Shown piece by piece: positions 1 to 26,616 of a stretch of DNA of 64,000 nt. Made by a program: the position numbers and the translations under genes. Source of the DNA: Mesocentrotus franciscanus (taxonomy: Eukaryota > Echinodermata > Echinoidea > Camarodonta > Strongylocentrotidae); contig CP137671.1 of assembly GCA_037976565.1 (NCBI GenBank), forward strand, positions 12,895,229 through 12,959,228, written 5' to 3'. The first letter of the stretch is position 1; each line of letters begins with the position of its first letter. The notes under the pieces are model-generated. The model saw only the letters and a list, made by a program, of their open reading frames with translations, did not search any database and had not been told where the DNA came from.

Positions 1-774
1 ATAATAAATGCGCCTCAGAATAGAATTTCTAGATAGACGGCGCTATAGAAATGCCTATTATTATTATTACAGGTTTACTAACATAATATTCAAATTTATG
101 GATGTTTCTTTCCTGGGGACCTATATTGACGAGTTATTCCATTAACCTGTTAACAATGAATCAGTCCTGCAATGAATGAACTACAATATTTGGAATCCAG
201 TCCGCATACATTACTCGTTGCTATGTCGGGAAAGCCTCGGGCAAGCTTTCAGGTTGTCAAGAAGAAGCTTCGTTAAAAAAGTATGCATACAATTTGAATA
301 CGTTAGTAAACCGGTCTATTGCATAGATTTTCTTTTGCAAAGAGTTGATAAGTGTTTTGTTCCTGTTGATCATTATTGTAGGGTCAGGCGACAGGCACTT
401 CCCATTCCATATTTCCATTATAATTTTCTTGGCAAGTTTAACAATACAATGACTTGCGAACATTGTCAAAAGAATGTCTGAACTCGGAATTACTCACAGA
501 AGCATGTAATATCAAATGGTCCTGAGTGGGATATTCTCACGAGCCGATGAGCATATTTCACGAGTCGGCACCACTCATAACCCTTGAGATATTGTTTAAA
601 AATTTCACTGGGTACCTTTGCGCAAAGTGTAAGAAAATGTAAGAAACACAAATTTTCCTGGTCGGCGCAAAACCCTTAAGACCAATGTTAATTTGGCATA
701 TTCGGGTTTTCAGTCATTCCCTTCCCCTGAATATCTCACAATTCATCCCAAGTAACAATAATCAAGTAACTTAC

Positions 775-1954
775 ATTCATCTGGATCTGCTCCACGATTC
801 GTCTTATTTCGTGGTGCCTCATTTCTGGGGATTCCTTTGGTGGTGGCATCATCTTGACCGATGGGTAGACGGTGAAGCTTGGTGGGGACATCCCCTGTTG
901 TGGATGCCCTGGGAGTACACTCCCTGGCATCATTCTAGCTCCTCTAGGACCAGGGTAGAACCCTCGAATCGGCGTCTGATGGTACCCGATGTCTTCATCC
1001 TGCATGGACGCCGCTGACATGACCGGAGATGGAACCGATCCTAGCGGGGAAGAATGGTTGGATCTCTGTGATGTCGGTGCTTGTGCCGCAGGCGTTACAA
1101 TGGTTGCTTGAGCCGGCATGCTATTTGGCAGCATGCCGTCAGTGGCGGTTACCGATGGGTAACCTGTGGCGGATTGTCCTTGAAGATATGGTGGAATCGA
1201 ACGATTTGGCATGCGTGGCGAAGTATGTGGCGGGGCATGTACCTGTATGGCGGGTTGCTGGTGGTTTTGGTTCGTGGGTACCAACTGCGTTAGCGCCATT
1301 TGATTCACCTGCGATTGATGGGGTTCATTGTGCTGCGGATTAGATGCCTCTGAGCTATGGACAGCGCCCTCTCCGGGTGTTCCACCAGGTAGCGGCTGCT
1401 GCTGAGGCGGCGTACCAGGTCCATGTTGCTTTGCCATGTGCGGTAAGAAAAGCATCTGGGTCTGGCGGGGTGGTGCCATGGTCAAGGTCTGGATTTTGGC
1501 GGGTGGCATTCCCTCGCTACATTCTCCTGGTGGTACATGGTCAATATAACTCTGCATGCATGCCCTTTGGACTTCTTCCAAGCGTCGCTTTCTTCGCTGG
1601 TTACCGATCCAATTCTAGATTTTAAAAATCAACAAGGAAAACAATAAAATTAAACTCAATATAACCGGGATTTATCATATTGGTTGAATATAAAACACAA
1701 TAAAACGGAACTTTATTTCGGCAAAACAGAATGTCCGAAATCTATTATTTTTTGGAAAAGAATATCTCTCCGAGATTCTTGTTTCTTCCCTCCACTAAGC
1801 GAAAACGGGAGGGCTCGCGCGATTTTCCAAATCCTTTTCCCCAAGAACAAAAACTTTCCTACTCTTACAACCATGCATCTGCCCCTGACTGAAATAACAG
1901 AGATAGAAATAGAGAGAGGGAGAGAGACAGAGATCGATCGAGAGAGATAGAGGG

Positions 1955-2027
<73 letters not shown>

Positions 2028-2521
2028 AGAGCCTGGGCAAGAGAGGGGAACGGAAGGGAGAAAGAGAAGTATAGAGTACCGAAGCTGTGACGTCATAAAA
2101 ATCTATTTTTGGAATTTCTCAATTTTTTCTTCATTTTCCGAAAGAGCACCAAAAATAATGTCCAAATGTCGAAAACCAATTGAATATGTTCAGTATTTGC
2201 CGAGATATGACCATCTGAATAAAAATATTGCCTATGGGAACTCAGTGTTATATTGCTCTGGCTCATAACATTAGGAGCCAGAGCAATATAACAGAGCAAT
2301 ATAACAAAATAGATTTTTGATGACGTCACACTTCACCACTCTATAGGACCATCAAATCCAATTTTAGTGCTTACCCTAACGACATCGAATTCCAGTGCTG
2401 CTTCTTGAGCGCATTGCTGGATCTTTTCCTGATACATGAGACTCTGGCCGACCATCCCTTGCTCAAAATATTTCATCAGGGTTCGTTTCTGTTCCAGTGT
2501 GAACGTGTGTCTCATGGGAAT
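775..2521 (-). CDS. HDX: HDX-like homeobox gene, two exons (partial)
   Basis: Two exons join in frame. Exon 2521-2375 follows an acceptor (tttctttag), has its ATG at 2515 and ends at a GTAAGC donor. Exon 1614-775 starts after an AG acceptor and ends at a GTAAGT donor. The joined start reads MRHTFTLEQKRTLMKYFEQG, then CAQEAALEFDVVR, then NWIGNQRRKRRL across the splice. This matches, from memory, the first homeodomain of the highly divergent homeobox protein HDX (FT.EQ.R.L..Y.E.GM, CAQE, VVR.W.GN.RRK). WIGNQRRKRR is the DNA-recognition helix. The remaining 260 or so residues are rich in Pro, Gln, Ser and Met with no domain that I recognise. The final donor implies further 3' exons, which I could not find in 1-774. 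An acceptor before the ATG implies an upstream exon, probably 5' UTR. The homeodomain call is firm, the HDX orthology moderate. Confidence 0.72.
1905..2031. repeat. (GA)n microsatellite in HDX-like intron
   Basis: Long, nearly pure GA/GAGG tract. It produces spurious Leu-Ser repeat ORFs on the minus strand. Confidence 0.9.
2086..2330. mobile_element. 245-bp TIR element (MITE-like) with internal hairpin
   Basis: The ends are inverted copies: TGTGACGTCAT plus AAAATCTATTTT on the left and the reverse complement on the right. The interior holds a perfect stem (gttatattgctctggctc and its complement, 2246-2291) with a ~10-base loop. There is no coding capacity. The size and structure fit a non-autonomous DNA transposon. 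It lies in the intron between the two homeobox exons. Confidence 0.7.
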
Positions 2522-2670
2522 CTAAAGAAAATAAAGATAAGAAAAGGGAAGAAAGCAACAATAAGTGAAATAAGTAGCGAAGTTTGAGGACCATGTGCAC
2601 CTTCCCAAGTTTCCAATAGCAAAACAAACAATCAAGGAAATAAACACACACACGCACACCCACACGCAAA

Positions 2671-2774
2671 TCTGATGCATGAGACTCTGTCCGACCATCC
2701 AATGCTCAAAATAATTCATCAGGATTCGTTTCTGTTCCAGTGTGAACGTGTGCTTCATGGAAATCTAAGAAAAG
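2671..2774 (-). pseudogene. decayed tandem copy of the HDX-like homeobox exon (copy 2)
   Basis: This segment repeats 2430-2530, including the acceptor-like TCTTAG, the ATG and the first ~29 codons (MKHTFTLEQKRILMNYFEHW, then MVGQSLMHQ). It then breaks off at the Met-His-Gln point and runs into CA-rich simple sequence. The last ~18 codons of the homeobox exon and its donor are missing. Frame is kept over the copied part, but without a donor it cannot replace the functional exon. Confidence 0.75.
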
Positions 2775-2871
2775 AAAAGAAAAGAAAGGAAAGTGAGAGA
2801 CCACGCGGTATTGAGTTAAGAGGAGCTACCTTCAAATAAAAAAGAAAATAAAACAAACAAGCAAACACACG

Positions 2872-2975
2872 CTGATGCACGAAACTCTGCCCAGTCATCC
2901 CCTATTCAAAGTATTTCATCAGGATTCGTTTCTGTTCCAATGTGAACGTGTGCCTCATTGTAATCTAAGAAAAGA
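2872..2975 (-). pseudogene. decayed tandem copy of the HDX-like homeobox exon (copy 3)
   Basis: A third copy of the same exon head lies about 200 bp further upstream. It keeps TCTTAG and the ATG and reads FTLEQKRILMKYFE. A TAG stop then replaces the Gln codon that follows, and the copy ends at the same breakpoint as copy 2. The shared breakpoint suggests copies 2 and 3 come from one truncated unit amplified in tandem. Confidence 0.72.
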
Positions 2976-5960
2976 AAAGAAAAGAGGAGAAAATAAAAGG
3001 CACGCGCAGTCACGAGCTCGAAGGCCTAGAGCCTCCTCCCAATAACAAGCAAACAAACAGGCAACAAACAAACAAATAAATAAACGAAATATTAAAACAA
3101 TAGGTGTACGGATTACAATCCTGAGCAACCACGACAATTATCACCGAACACCACCCTCAGACAACTAACGTAAATTAACAATCTGACAAATACCTCCCTT
3201 ACATTTTTGTTAAATTCATATTAATCATTTTATTACCTTTTCTATAAATAAACCCCCTTAAGTCCGTGAGTAATCGCTTGAGATATTTTTTCCCCTAAGA
3301 ATTATTACATATATATATATTAGGCCTAATGTTTAGGTCGCAACATTCTTTTTTCGGGGGGGGGGTATTATTGGGGATGATTGTTTTACCTGACTGCTAA
3401 GAAAGCATGTATATGTTTGTAAGTAAACAACCTGGGGACCGACGGCTTTAAGTCCTCTCCGAGGGACTTGGTAATGAGGATTAATGCCTTACCAAAGGGC
3501 ACGCGTGCAATGACTTGGTTTCGAAGCCGGGACCTCCCGGTTACGAGACCACTGCTCTACCACCGAGCCATCGCGCCTCCTCCATGGAGGAATGGCCAAG
3601 ACTATATGCAGTTATTCCTATTTGGCTTCATGAAATTAAACTATAGAGACAAAGTACGATAAAGTGCGCATGTGTCTCTATGGATTATATTTAATGATTA
3701 TTTTTCATGGTAGTAAGAAGGAAATGATTTATTAAACAATTTAAGTGTGGTGACGCAGATTTTAAGTCGTTCGTTCGTTCGTGTCTCCTTAGATCAAGAT
3801 TAATTTAAAGTTCCTAAATTAAGTTCTTCCATCTTGAACTTCGGAGTGGTTGCTACAATCGGCCGTGTCAGACACGTTGCCCAGGGGTGCGAGACAGGAC
3901 TCTTGTAGTGTGCCCTCACCTAACACAATTATACAATAACAATTAACATTAATTAAAAGAATGAAGCGATTAAAATTACTCTTATGTTGCGGGGAAAAGA
4001 AAAGAAAAAGTTAAGAGTACTAATTGAGCAAAACCAAATACTATCTTTCAAGTGTCGATTCAGTGCGGTGATAAAAACACTGATTATAATATAGAACAAA
4101 GAAAAAAATAGATAAATAAGTACACGAATATTAAGAAAATTGAGGGCAGATCGAATTACGCTACGATATAAAATTAATTTGATTAATGAATTGAGTAACT
4201 GATTATAATAATACAAGAACAAAAAAATATATATACATTCTGTATGGGGACGTTGCGAGAAATACATGTATAATATTTAATAAGGGCAGAATATCCTGCA
4301 TTCAGTTTTTTTTTTCATGAGATGTATAACATACTAAAATATTTCTTTTAAATTTTTCTGATGTTCAAATGACATCGTCGTAATAGTCATTATTCCATGC
4401 GATTTTTCATGTTAAGCCAGTAATTTCACTCATTAGACATTCGAAATTAAAATACTAAAAAAAAAATCATATTCGGGCTAGATATGACAGAACCCACTCC
4501 CTGTGCCCGTATGCCCAGCCCATAGATATTCAACAAATATGGAAGTACAGTAATTTGTTTGAATCTCAATTATTTTCCAATTAAAAAGGCCATATTTTAC
4601 ATGCTCTCCCGGTATCTCCGGACAGTGATGTGTTTTTGACAAATTGTATATCTATTTGTGATCCCCAAATAATACCGTATTATAATAGCATGGGGGCGGT
4701 ATATGTTCCACTTTTAGTCTAGCCCCAACTTTAATTCCGCAAAGGAAGGAGTTATAATAATGCATTGTCGTTCGAAAAATCTAATTCCTTCTCTAGATCA
4801 TTCTAGATTGTATGATCCATCCCAAATTGGGAAAGATTAAGAAAGTGCTACAAATTACCAGGACTGGGGAGTAAGGTTGAGTTCTGGTGAGAGTGGAAAT
4901 TAATTTCAACTTTTTCATTCTTTTTATGTTAGTGCTAAAGAATGGCATAGAAGAAATGGACCCTGAATAGATTTGCTCTTCAAATGCCCTGATGTACGAA
5001 ATAATGACCAAATTAACTGAAATACTTGGAACATACTTTCATGCACTAATTTGGGTAGTCCCTTTAATTATATACATATTTCTATGTGCAGTGCACGTAG
5101 CTTTCAGTAACACTGGGTTTTGTTTGTTTGTTGATTTTATTTTAGCACGGTGGCATACTTCAGCCAAAGGCTGTTCTTCAGCATGGCCGTGCATATATAA
5201 AAGCAATCACAATTTTACAAAGAAACATACATTATAGATTAACATGGTTTACATACAAAGTTAAATTAAACATACACATACATATATACAGATAGGTTAG
5301 AAGGCGAGAAATCCAATCAAGCCCTAATTTAGAAAAAGAAAAGGAACAGAAACAAAAAATAGAAGAAAAACAAATCAGTTGCTTTGTTTGCTAATGTCAA
5401 ACATGATATCACAAATATTATAAACTCCTTTTGAAAGCATAGTAAGTTGGTTTATATTTAGTTTCTACCGGCAAATATAGTTTTGCACCATAATAACGTA
5501 AACTTTTCTTGTTGAAGCACGTTTTAATTCTTGGTAAAGCAAATATACGAGATGATGATTCCAAAACCTCACAGTATAGACCAATTCTCCAATTCTCTTA
5601 TTGACCTGTTTTCATTGCTTCCAGACAGCCTTTAACACAATGTAATGGATTGACCCAGTTGATGATTAGCAACCTTCTTCCCCCATTTTTATGAACAATT
5701 GTTGATGCTTCACCATGCAATATTCAAAATTGTATCTAAATGCAGATTGAAGGTCTTAACTGCTTTGAATGATAATTCCAGTAAGATCAAGACAAATATA
5801 GTTCCCTAAGAAATAAAATGAGGTACGGTTCATGAGCCCGTCATAATTATATAATATATTGCAGAACACCCATACAGAATGTAAATTTCGCATCCATGAA
5901 GCGAAATTCTGGAATCTTGTACTAAAATATACAAGACATGCAAGTACAAATTGAAGATAT
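2976..5960. other. non-coding spacer upstream of the HDX-like exons
   Basis: Apart from the SINE at 3381-3577 I see no gene. The stretch holds AT-rich sequence, short poly-T and poly-A runs, a G run at 3356-3366 and weak repeats. The HDX-like 5' exon or exons may lie here or nearer 9 kb, but none can be assigned. Confidence 0.5.
3381..3577 (-). mobile_element. tRNA-derived SINE-like element
   Basis: Read on the minus strand, the head starts GGCGCGATGGCTCGGTGGTA. It has an A-box-like TGGCTCGGTGG and a B-box-like GGCTTCGAAACC spaced as in a tRNA. The tail (TTACCAA...GGACTTAAAGCCGTCGG) is shared with 24840-25005 and 37485-37661. Three dispersed copies with one tRNA-like head support a SINE family. 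Confidence 0.7.
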
Positions 5961-5972
5961 AAGAAAGTTGTA

Positions 5973-6364
5973 GTGCTATTTAGATTGCGACATTTTGTTC
6001 CTAGTCGTACTCTGACATTATTATATAAAGCATTTATACAACCACACATTTCTTACGGAATAGAGGTGTGGGGAAGCACTTATAAGACTAGCCCAAGAAG
6101 TATATCACAGAAAATGGCAGTTCCTGCTATAACATTTAGTGAATGGAGAACTCCTTCAGATCCATTATTTAAAAGATTGCGAATCCTAAATGTGTATAAT
6201 TTACATGATTTATCCATTTCTTTTTACGTCTTCCAAAACTAAGAACGACACAAGGTCAATTTTCATTGTCTTTTGTGGGCAGTGAATTTTGGAATAGATT
6301 ACCTATTGATGTCAGATTGACAAGGTCTAGAAATAGGTTTCGGAATTATGTTACAAGTCATTAG
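5973..6364 (+). mobile_element. non-LTR retrotransposon: 3' end of a pol ORF (fragment)
   Basis: The plus strand reads LTLLYKAFIQPHISYGIEVW, the LINE signature downstream of the reverse-transcriptase palm. It continues PLFKRLRILNVYNLHDL and then, after a frame change near 6240, SFVGSEFWNRLP and a C-terminus ending in a TAG at 6362-6364. The frame break and missing 5' part make it a dead, 5'-truncated copy. The next ~330 bases, including a short AGCACATGTGCT palindrome near 6588 and an A-rich end, look like its 3' UTR. Confidence 0.8.
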
Positions 6365-7126
6365 TTGAATAAGTCATGAATGAAATATCAAGTTAAATAA
6401 TTTGCATATGTACACAATTTATATTTTACATTATTAGTTTGTATATTGTAAGACATTGTTGAGTATTCTTGTTTTTTAAAGTATCGATTGTAATAGTAAA
6501 TTCAATATTTTTTGTTTTGTTACGTTTTCTAAACTGATTTGTACCAAAATACTTTGTTTAACTGTTTAAGGGGTTAGGCTCGACTAGCACATGTGCTATT
6601 ATCTGGCCCCTTTTACCAACCAATAGTTTCTCTTCTTGTATATATGTAAAATCATTGTATGAAATGTATGTATTGCTGTTGGTAAATAAATCAAATATGG
6701 AAATGATTTTAAAGTATATTTTAATGTCTATACGTAAGCATAAAAAGAAGAATGTTTCTATTGGAAGAAAGTTAAAACAAACAAAACAAAGTAAAACGAT
6801 AGGAAAACACAAGCGACTGAATCGAGGGATAAAGGGATATGATTTGTGCCCTAAATTCTATTCCAAACATATGTTCCTTTTATGCACTTTTAAAATCATG
6901 AGTCAGACAGTGCGATTTTGTAATTCACCGACTGTGCAAACCATAGCCCCCCTGAAAAATTAAAAGGTCGGAGAGTCATGATATATTGATATACTTCCTA
7001 AATGCGATTATTCGAATAGGATGAAAAACTAATGAATAACAATCACTTCATTAAATTGCTTCTGTGTGGGGTATAATTGGGAATTTTCAAACGTGTGTCT
7101 GATCAAGGACTTTTAAGAGCTGGCCT

Positions 7127-7405
7127 GGGGGGTGTTTCACAAAGACTAAGATCGACTTTAAGTTGGACTTAAGTATAACAGGCCGTTCGTGCCATTGTTT
7201 GCTCTCACCATTATGATCTTTAGATAATATTTTTCCTTCAATAATGAATTATCAAAAAATGTAAGTTTTGTAGATTTTTTATCATGATTTGTACGTCCCG
7301 TGAGAGACCAATGCCAGTAATTGATGAGAGAAAACAATGGCACGAACGGCCTGTTATACTTAAGTCCAAATTAAAGTCGATCTTAGTCTTTGTGAAACAC
7401 CCCCC
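7127..7405. mobile_element. 279-bp MITE with ~80-bp inverted repeats
   Basis: Starts GGGGGGTGTTTCACAAAGAC and ends with the complementary gtctttgtgaaacacccccc. The arms stay paired through a motif (aacaggccgttcgtgccatt) and differ at only a few positions over ~80 bases. The interior is AT-rich and non-coding. High arm identity suggests a fairly recent insertion. Confidence 0.85.
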
Positions 7406-8379
7406 TGGAGTCATATCTAGCTCATTCCCTTTGTACCATCTTAAATGCCGCCAGGAGAAAATATGTCAGGCATGTGCTTAACTGGTAAACTGGATCTTCC
7501 TTGCAGATACGTAGACAAAAGATTCCTGCCTAGCTGCAAACTAACGGGCCACTTTCAAAGGGAAATATGCTTTTCACAAATTAAAACTGATATTATACAA
7601 TGTAAGCAAATTTCTTGACACAATTAGGGTTTTGTATTCATATTTTATCATCTATTGGATTTTCCCCTTGTTAGTAAAAATAAAAAGTGAAATATTAACG
7701 ATATTTCTTTGTGAAAAAAAAAAATCACTACTCAAGCTTTCCAATGATGTTGGCGGCATCGAACCTCGGACTTCGAAGGTAACAGCACACCTGTAGATTC
7801 TATTGTGCAACCTTAGAAAACGGCAGCTGCTTGAAATAATTTGTTGCCAGTTGGGACTCCAGCTCTTAAAACTCCTTGGTATGATTATATCTACGTCTAG
7901 TGAAATTGTCATCACCATCCGAAAAACACAGGGCTGCACAACAAATTTATTTGATTCAAATCGGGTTTTTTTAAATTTCAATCAATTCTTTTTAATTAAA
8001 AAAAAAGAAAGAATGGTATCCAAAATACAAATAAATCATTCTTATATTTGAGATCAATTGGCTATCCAGCATTAACTGTAAAGTAATGTACATGATTGTA
8101 TCGTTCAAATTTAAAAGAAATTAACATGCTGTTTTTAAATTCTCTTTATATCTTCTAATAATAATAAAAAATATATATTCAGGGTTTACATAGTGCTTAT
8201 TATACGAAGACAGTGCCTCTATAAGCGCGGCTTCACTGGTCCGTCGACTCAGAGTTGCATGGTTTATCGTGAAGACATATATAGACAGCTAAAAATCACA
8301 AGACCGGGCAATAATGGAAAATTCCCCACTAAACCAACTAACATAATGTTATCAAATTGCTACTTGCTATTATTTTTTT

Positions 8380-8625
8380 AAATTATTATTTATTTTATTA
8401 TTATTATCATAATTATTATTATTATCATCATTATTATTATTATTAGTATTATTATTACTTTTATCAATATTATGATAATAGGCTAATGATAATAATAACT
8501 ATTATTGTAAATTTCATTATTATTTTTACCTTTAATTATTATCATTATTAGGCCCATTCTGATTATTATTATTATCATCATCATCATCATCATCACCATC
8601 ATTATCATAAACTTCTTCACAATCA
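8380..8625. repeat. ATT/ATC trinucleotide microsatellite
   Basis: Dense imperfect (TTA)n and (TCA)n tracts. The ORFs across it are low-complexity artefacts. Confidence 0.9.
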
Positions 8626-9049
8626 TCATCAATTGTTACTAGATCATATTCATGACCATTCTTCTTCTTCGTCTTCTTGTAGCCTACCATTATTATTCTA
8701 GCTTGAAATTCACCTATTTTTTTTATATACAGGACTATATGATTTGGCAACAAAAGGCGGCCGATTTGATCCCTATATACATGTATATGTATACTTATCA
8801 ATAAGACAGTATAAGGATCTGTATAGGCCCTATATTATGGAGGCCTAAAAATATAGACTCTATACAATATATATTTTTATTGATTGCAATTTAGATGTAA
8901 ATGAGGTTAAACCGAGGCGCTCCAAACGCATTCACAATTACTCCGTTTATCTCTAGCTCTCAAAGGTCCCTTAAAAAGTTACAGTTTCCAAATTGGCAAC
9001 GTATTATGATAATGATTAGGTGATTAAATATGATGGCAAATCACCCCGT

Positions 9050-9787
9050 CTAGCTGTCCATCCAGTAGCCCGCGACCGCAGCTCGCAGTGAGAGAAACAT
9101 ATATATGATTATTGTGAAATAAACATATATTACACTTTTTGTTCATATAGTAAGAAGTATCATGACAAAGTGCAATCTTCATTTTCGAGGATGAGTTAAT
9201 TTTTCATTATAATGATTGAATAACTTTTCAAATACACAATAAAACAAGTCAATCTTGTTCCGCCCGGCTTGCTCCGTCGCGGAATCGACGGAGGAGGCGA
9301 CGACGAAACGCGCACAGTATATCACACACACATACACTCACACATTCAATGACGTCCCGAATCATGATCACACACAGTCAGTTCTATTCACAGGTTCAGT
9401 CACTGTGAAAAAAAATTCGTCAAAATGTTTCCTTACCCTCATCCCTCTAGATGATAAAGATTGGTAGGCGTTGGGAGGAAAATTCCCAGATGACATCATT
9501 TTGATGAATTTGAGAAGGGTTCGATTTCGATAAATGTATCTATGAAATGAAATTTGACTGACAAATCAACCGGATCACACAATCATGGCGATCAAAATCT
9601 AATTTAATTTAGTCATTGCCCACAATGCATCACTTGATTGATTTCACCTTCGACCTGAATAATACAACAAAGGAGTGCGTGTAAAATATACGGGAACGAA
9701 AGGTTTAACGAATGAAGGTTTTCTTACATTGGGATTTGCTCTTCCCAGTCTTAATTTTCAACATATTTCGCATTTTTGTTTGAAAGA
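9050..9787. promoter_or_regulatory. candidate promoter / 5' UTR region of KDM1A (possibly shared with the HDX-like gene)
   Basis: This stretch precedes the KDM1A start codon and holds a CpG-rich island in an AT-rich neighbourhood, near 9255-9320 (cgcccggc, cgtcgcgg, gacgacgaaacgcgcac). A smaller CpG cluster lies at ~9070-9090. KDM1A and the HDX-like gene point away from each other, so the island could serve either or both. I see no canonical TATA box at a fixed distance, and the transcription start is not determined. Confidence 0.4.
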
Positions 9788-24220
<14,433 letters not shown>

Positions 24221-24839
24221 TTCAGACTCGGAAGAGGACTGTTACAGCTCTGTATTTGCAGGACTGTCAATGATGTCTGTGTCCAATTTCCTGCAGGACA
24301 TTGCCTGTGATCCCATTGCCTGTGATAAAGAAACTGTTGTTCATCTCTGTACCTTTGGAACTGTCATTGACATCTTTGTTCTGTTTCCTGAAAGATATTC
24401 CCTTCGGGAACTGGATGGTACCTGTACAAATGCCTAGGGAGATGACAAAATTCAGTAGTAAACGGGTTAACTCTAGGAACTGTGCTAGGTAGAATGAAAT
24501 GGCCTTAGCTCTGTGTATGAATCACCCTGTGGTATCTTCTGCAATAGACAATATAAGGTGAACTATGATTCGCACTTTCTGTAGAACAGAACATGGTTAA
24601 TTGAGAGAATCAAACAACACATGCACAATTATCACCTTACGATATACGTTCTTAATGTTCGACTTTCTCCAATTTGAGCAAAAAATTGGAAATGAAATGA
24701 CTATACCACAGTTTTTCTCTCTTTTGCTAGCGGGCAAGTTGCACATTAGTTACTTTATAATATATCAAGCACTGATTTGAACTGTGCTTGTTTATACATG
24801 AAAGTCTTACCTCTGCCCAAACTACTGTCAAGCACAGAG

Positions 24840-25005
24840 CGGGAGGTCCGGGTTTGAAAGAAAAGCGCTAGTGCCCTTTGGTAAGGCATTATTCCTCATT
24901 ACCAATTCACTGTGAAAGGACTTTAAGAAAGCCATCAGTCCCCTGGTTGCTTACTTACAAGCATACACATGCTTTCTTTACAGGCAGGTAAAACAAACAA
25001 ACAAA
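24840..25005 (+). mobile_element. SINE copy (head-truncated), same family as 3381-3577
   Basis: Shares gcgctagtgccctttggtaa, the ctcattacca block and the tail catacacatgctttctt with the two other copies, which lie in opposite orientation. Only the end of the tRNA-like head remains. Confidence 0.65.
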
Positions 25006-25424
25006 CCCCTTCAATATTGTGTGTGTTTATTAAAAGGCCAACACTAATCGCTTGCCTTTCTCAATATTTGTGGGTAATTTAGATTCAGGGAGCTGGGTTA
25101 TCTAGCCTTTCTAGGGAGGTGACCCTTCAACTAAGGTTGTAAATACGAAGCAATCAAGTCAAAACTGTAAAGTGTAAATATTTGTATAGTGAGGCATGTT
25201 GAATGTCGCCATCTTGCATTTCTTAGTGCTATATCAGGGTGATCATATTTTTGCGTGTTAGTCAATGTATATATGAAATGTACGAAATTTTAAGGCTGGA
25301 TGCTACTTTGCTCAAGCCATTGGATACTGCTGTTAGGTTTTATGTAACAAAGCCCTATAGAGATTTGTGTTCCAAGAAAGATATGGTATTGAATGGGTTA
25401 ATTTACTTTTGAGATTTACCCTAA

Positions 25425-25645
25425 AGGCTTGTTCAGATATACCCCAAAGGCTTGTTCAGATATGGTATGGCAAACTGCAGCAATTTTTACGTGTAAAATG
25501 TTTTAATTTGTAAAATGAAGAGCAACTGCACGTATCAAAGTACTTGTGCATATTCACTGAGCACTTGTATAAGATTCAGAAATGTGAAGTGTACTACACT
25601 TATCCTTATCAGAACGATCAGAACAATATCTGAACGAGCCTTAAA
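25425..25645. mobile_element. ~220-bp TIR element (AAGGCTYGTTCAGATAT ends)
   Basis: Left aaggcttgttcagatat and right atatctgaacgagcctt are inverted copies. The left end is itself duplicated in tandem (25425 and 25448). It appears related to the elements at 28240-28665 and 48212-48387. Confidence 0.6.
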
Positions 25646-25669
25646 GTGACTCGGTAACAGTGCTTTAGA

Positions 25670-25999
25670 TTCTGAAACAAAATCCTGGATTTAGCTCATG
25701 CTGCAATGATAATCCTAAACCTTTAGGTCAGTCAGGAACCCCGTGACTTTTACAAGCCGATCTCCTGTCTGATTATCAAGATATTTATGATTGGAAATCG
25801 AAATTTCAAAAAAGTGTTTCCCCAACGGTTTTTATAACACTACAGTCTATTGGGAAAAATGAGTATGGTAAAACTGGTCTCTCAAAGATTTTTACTTTTT
25901 TGAGGCACTTCATGATCATTTTGAAGCGCAATTTTTTTAGGGCTTCAATATTACATCATATCACATACGCTGATAACACGTAGGGCCATGCATCTCAGA
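25670..25999. repeat. dispersed repeat C, copy 1
   Basis: About 330 bases align end to end with 35275-35605. Both contain caaaatcctggattta, ctgattatcaagatatttatgattgg and the ending ccatgcatctcagatttt. Neither encodes a protein. Confidence 0.8.
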
Positions 26000-26474
26000 T
26001 TTGGCATTGTTAAACGATGCCTTTAAGGCTCGTAGTGACAGAGTTGTCAAATTGATTACACATTTGACCGTGTTATACCATCTTTGAGCAACTGGGCTGT
26101 TAATTGTCCTGCATATTAAAGAAACACATCAAATCACCACACACTTCAAGTACATGTATTACTGAGAGCACCGTTTTTGTTCTACAAAATATACTTATAG
26201 CACATCAGAGGCTTCTTTAATGTATTTTCTCTAGTCAATTCATGACCATTTTCACTTTGATTTTAAGTGATTTTTTGATGAACCATAATGAATTTGGTCA
26301 AGTGCTGCTGTTTGGAGCCAGAAGATCATTAAATCGTACACTTCTCGCTCCAAGCAGACGATTATTTTGATTGGAATCATGTATGTATGCAATATAATAG
26401 GACTAGGTGGCAGGATCCAACAATTCATCATTCAAGTCATTCAAAGTTTTGTAACAGAACAAAGTGAGTGAGGA

Positions 26475-26480
26475 AATAAA
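26475..26480 (+). terminator. candidate KDM1A polyadenylation signal (AATAAA)
   Basis: AATAAA followed by a T-rich stretch, 2.25 kb after the KDM1A stop. It is the best-placed signal before the converging POLQ 3' end. Confidence 0.4.
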
Positions 26481-26616
26481 GTTTATTTCATTAACCCCAG
26501 ATCCCTTTGTTTACTGGGTGAACAAAGAACAGATGTTATGTACATTATATCAGTCAATGGCTTAAGTAAGGCAAGCACACACTGTATTTCATTCCAATAT
26601 TTCATGTATTTTCGTA

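Larger units (their letters stand above)
24221..26500 (+). other. probable KDM1A 3' UTR / repeat-rich downstream region
   Basis: No coding exon follows the TAA at 24218-24220. The first good AATAAA on this strand after the repeats is at 26475. The segment contains a SINE (24840-25005), a TIR element (25425-25645) and a dispersed repeat (25670-25999). A ~2.3-kb 3' UTR is possible but unproven. Confidence 0.4.

Noticed and set aside
257..469. Minus-strand ORF with AKKIIMEIWNG as a possible further exon of the HDX-like gene
   Set aside because: No splice borders in matching phase and no resemblance to the family that I can recall. It may be an old retroelement remnant, but I cannot support either reading.
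1713..2096. Leu/Ser-repeat ORFs over the GA tract
   Set aside because: Low-complexity (GA)n artefact with no conserved sequence.
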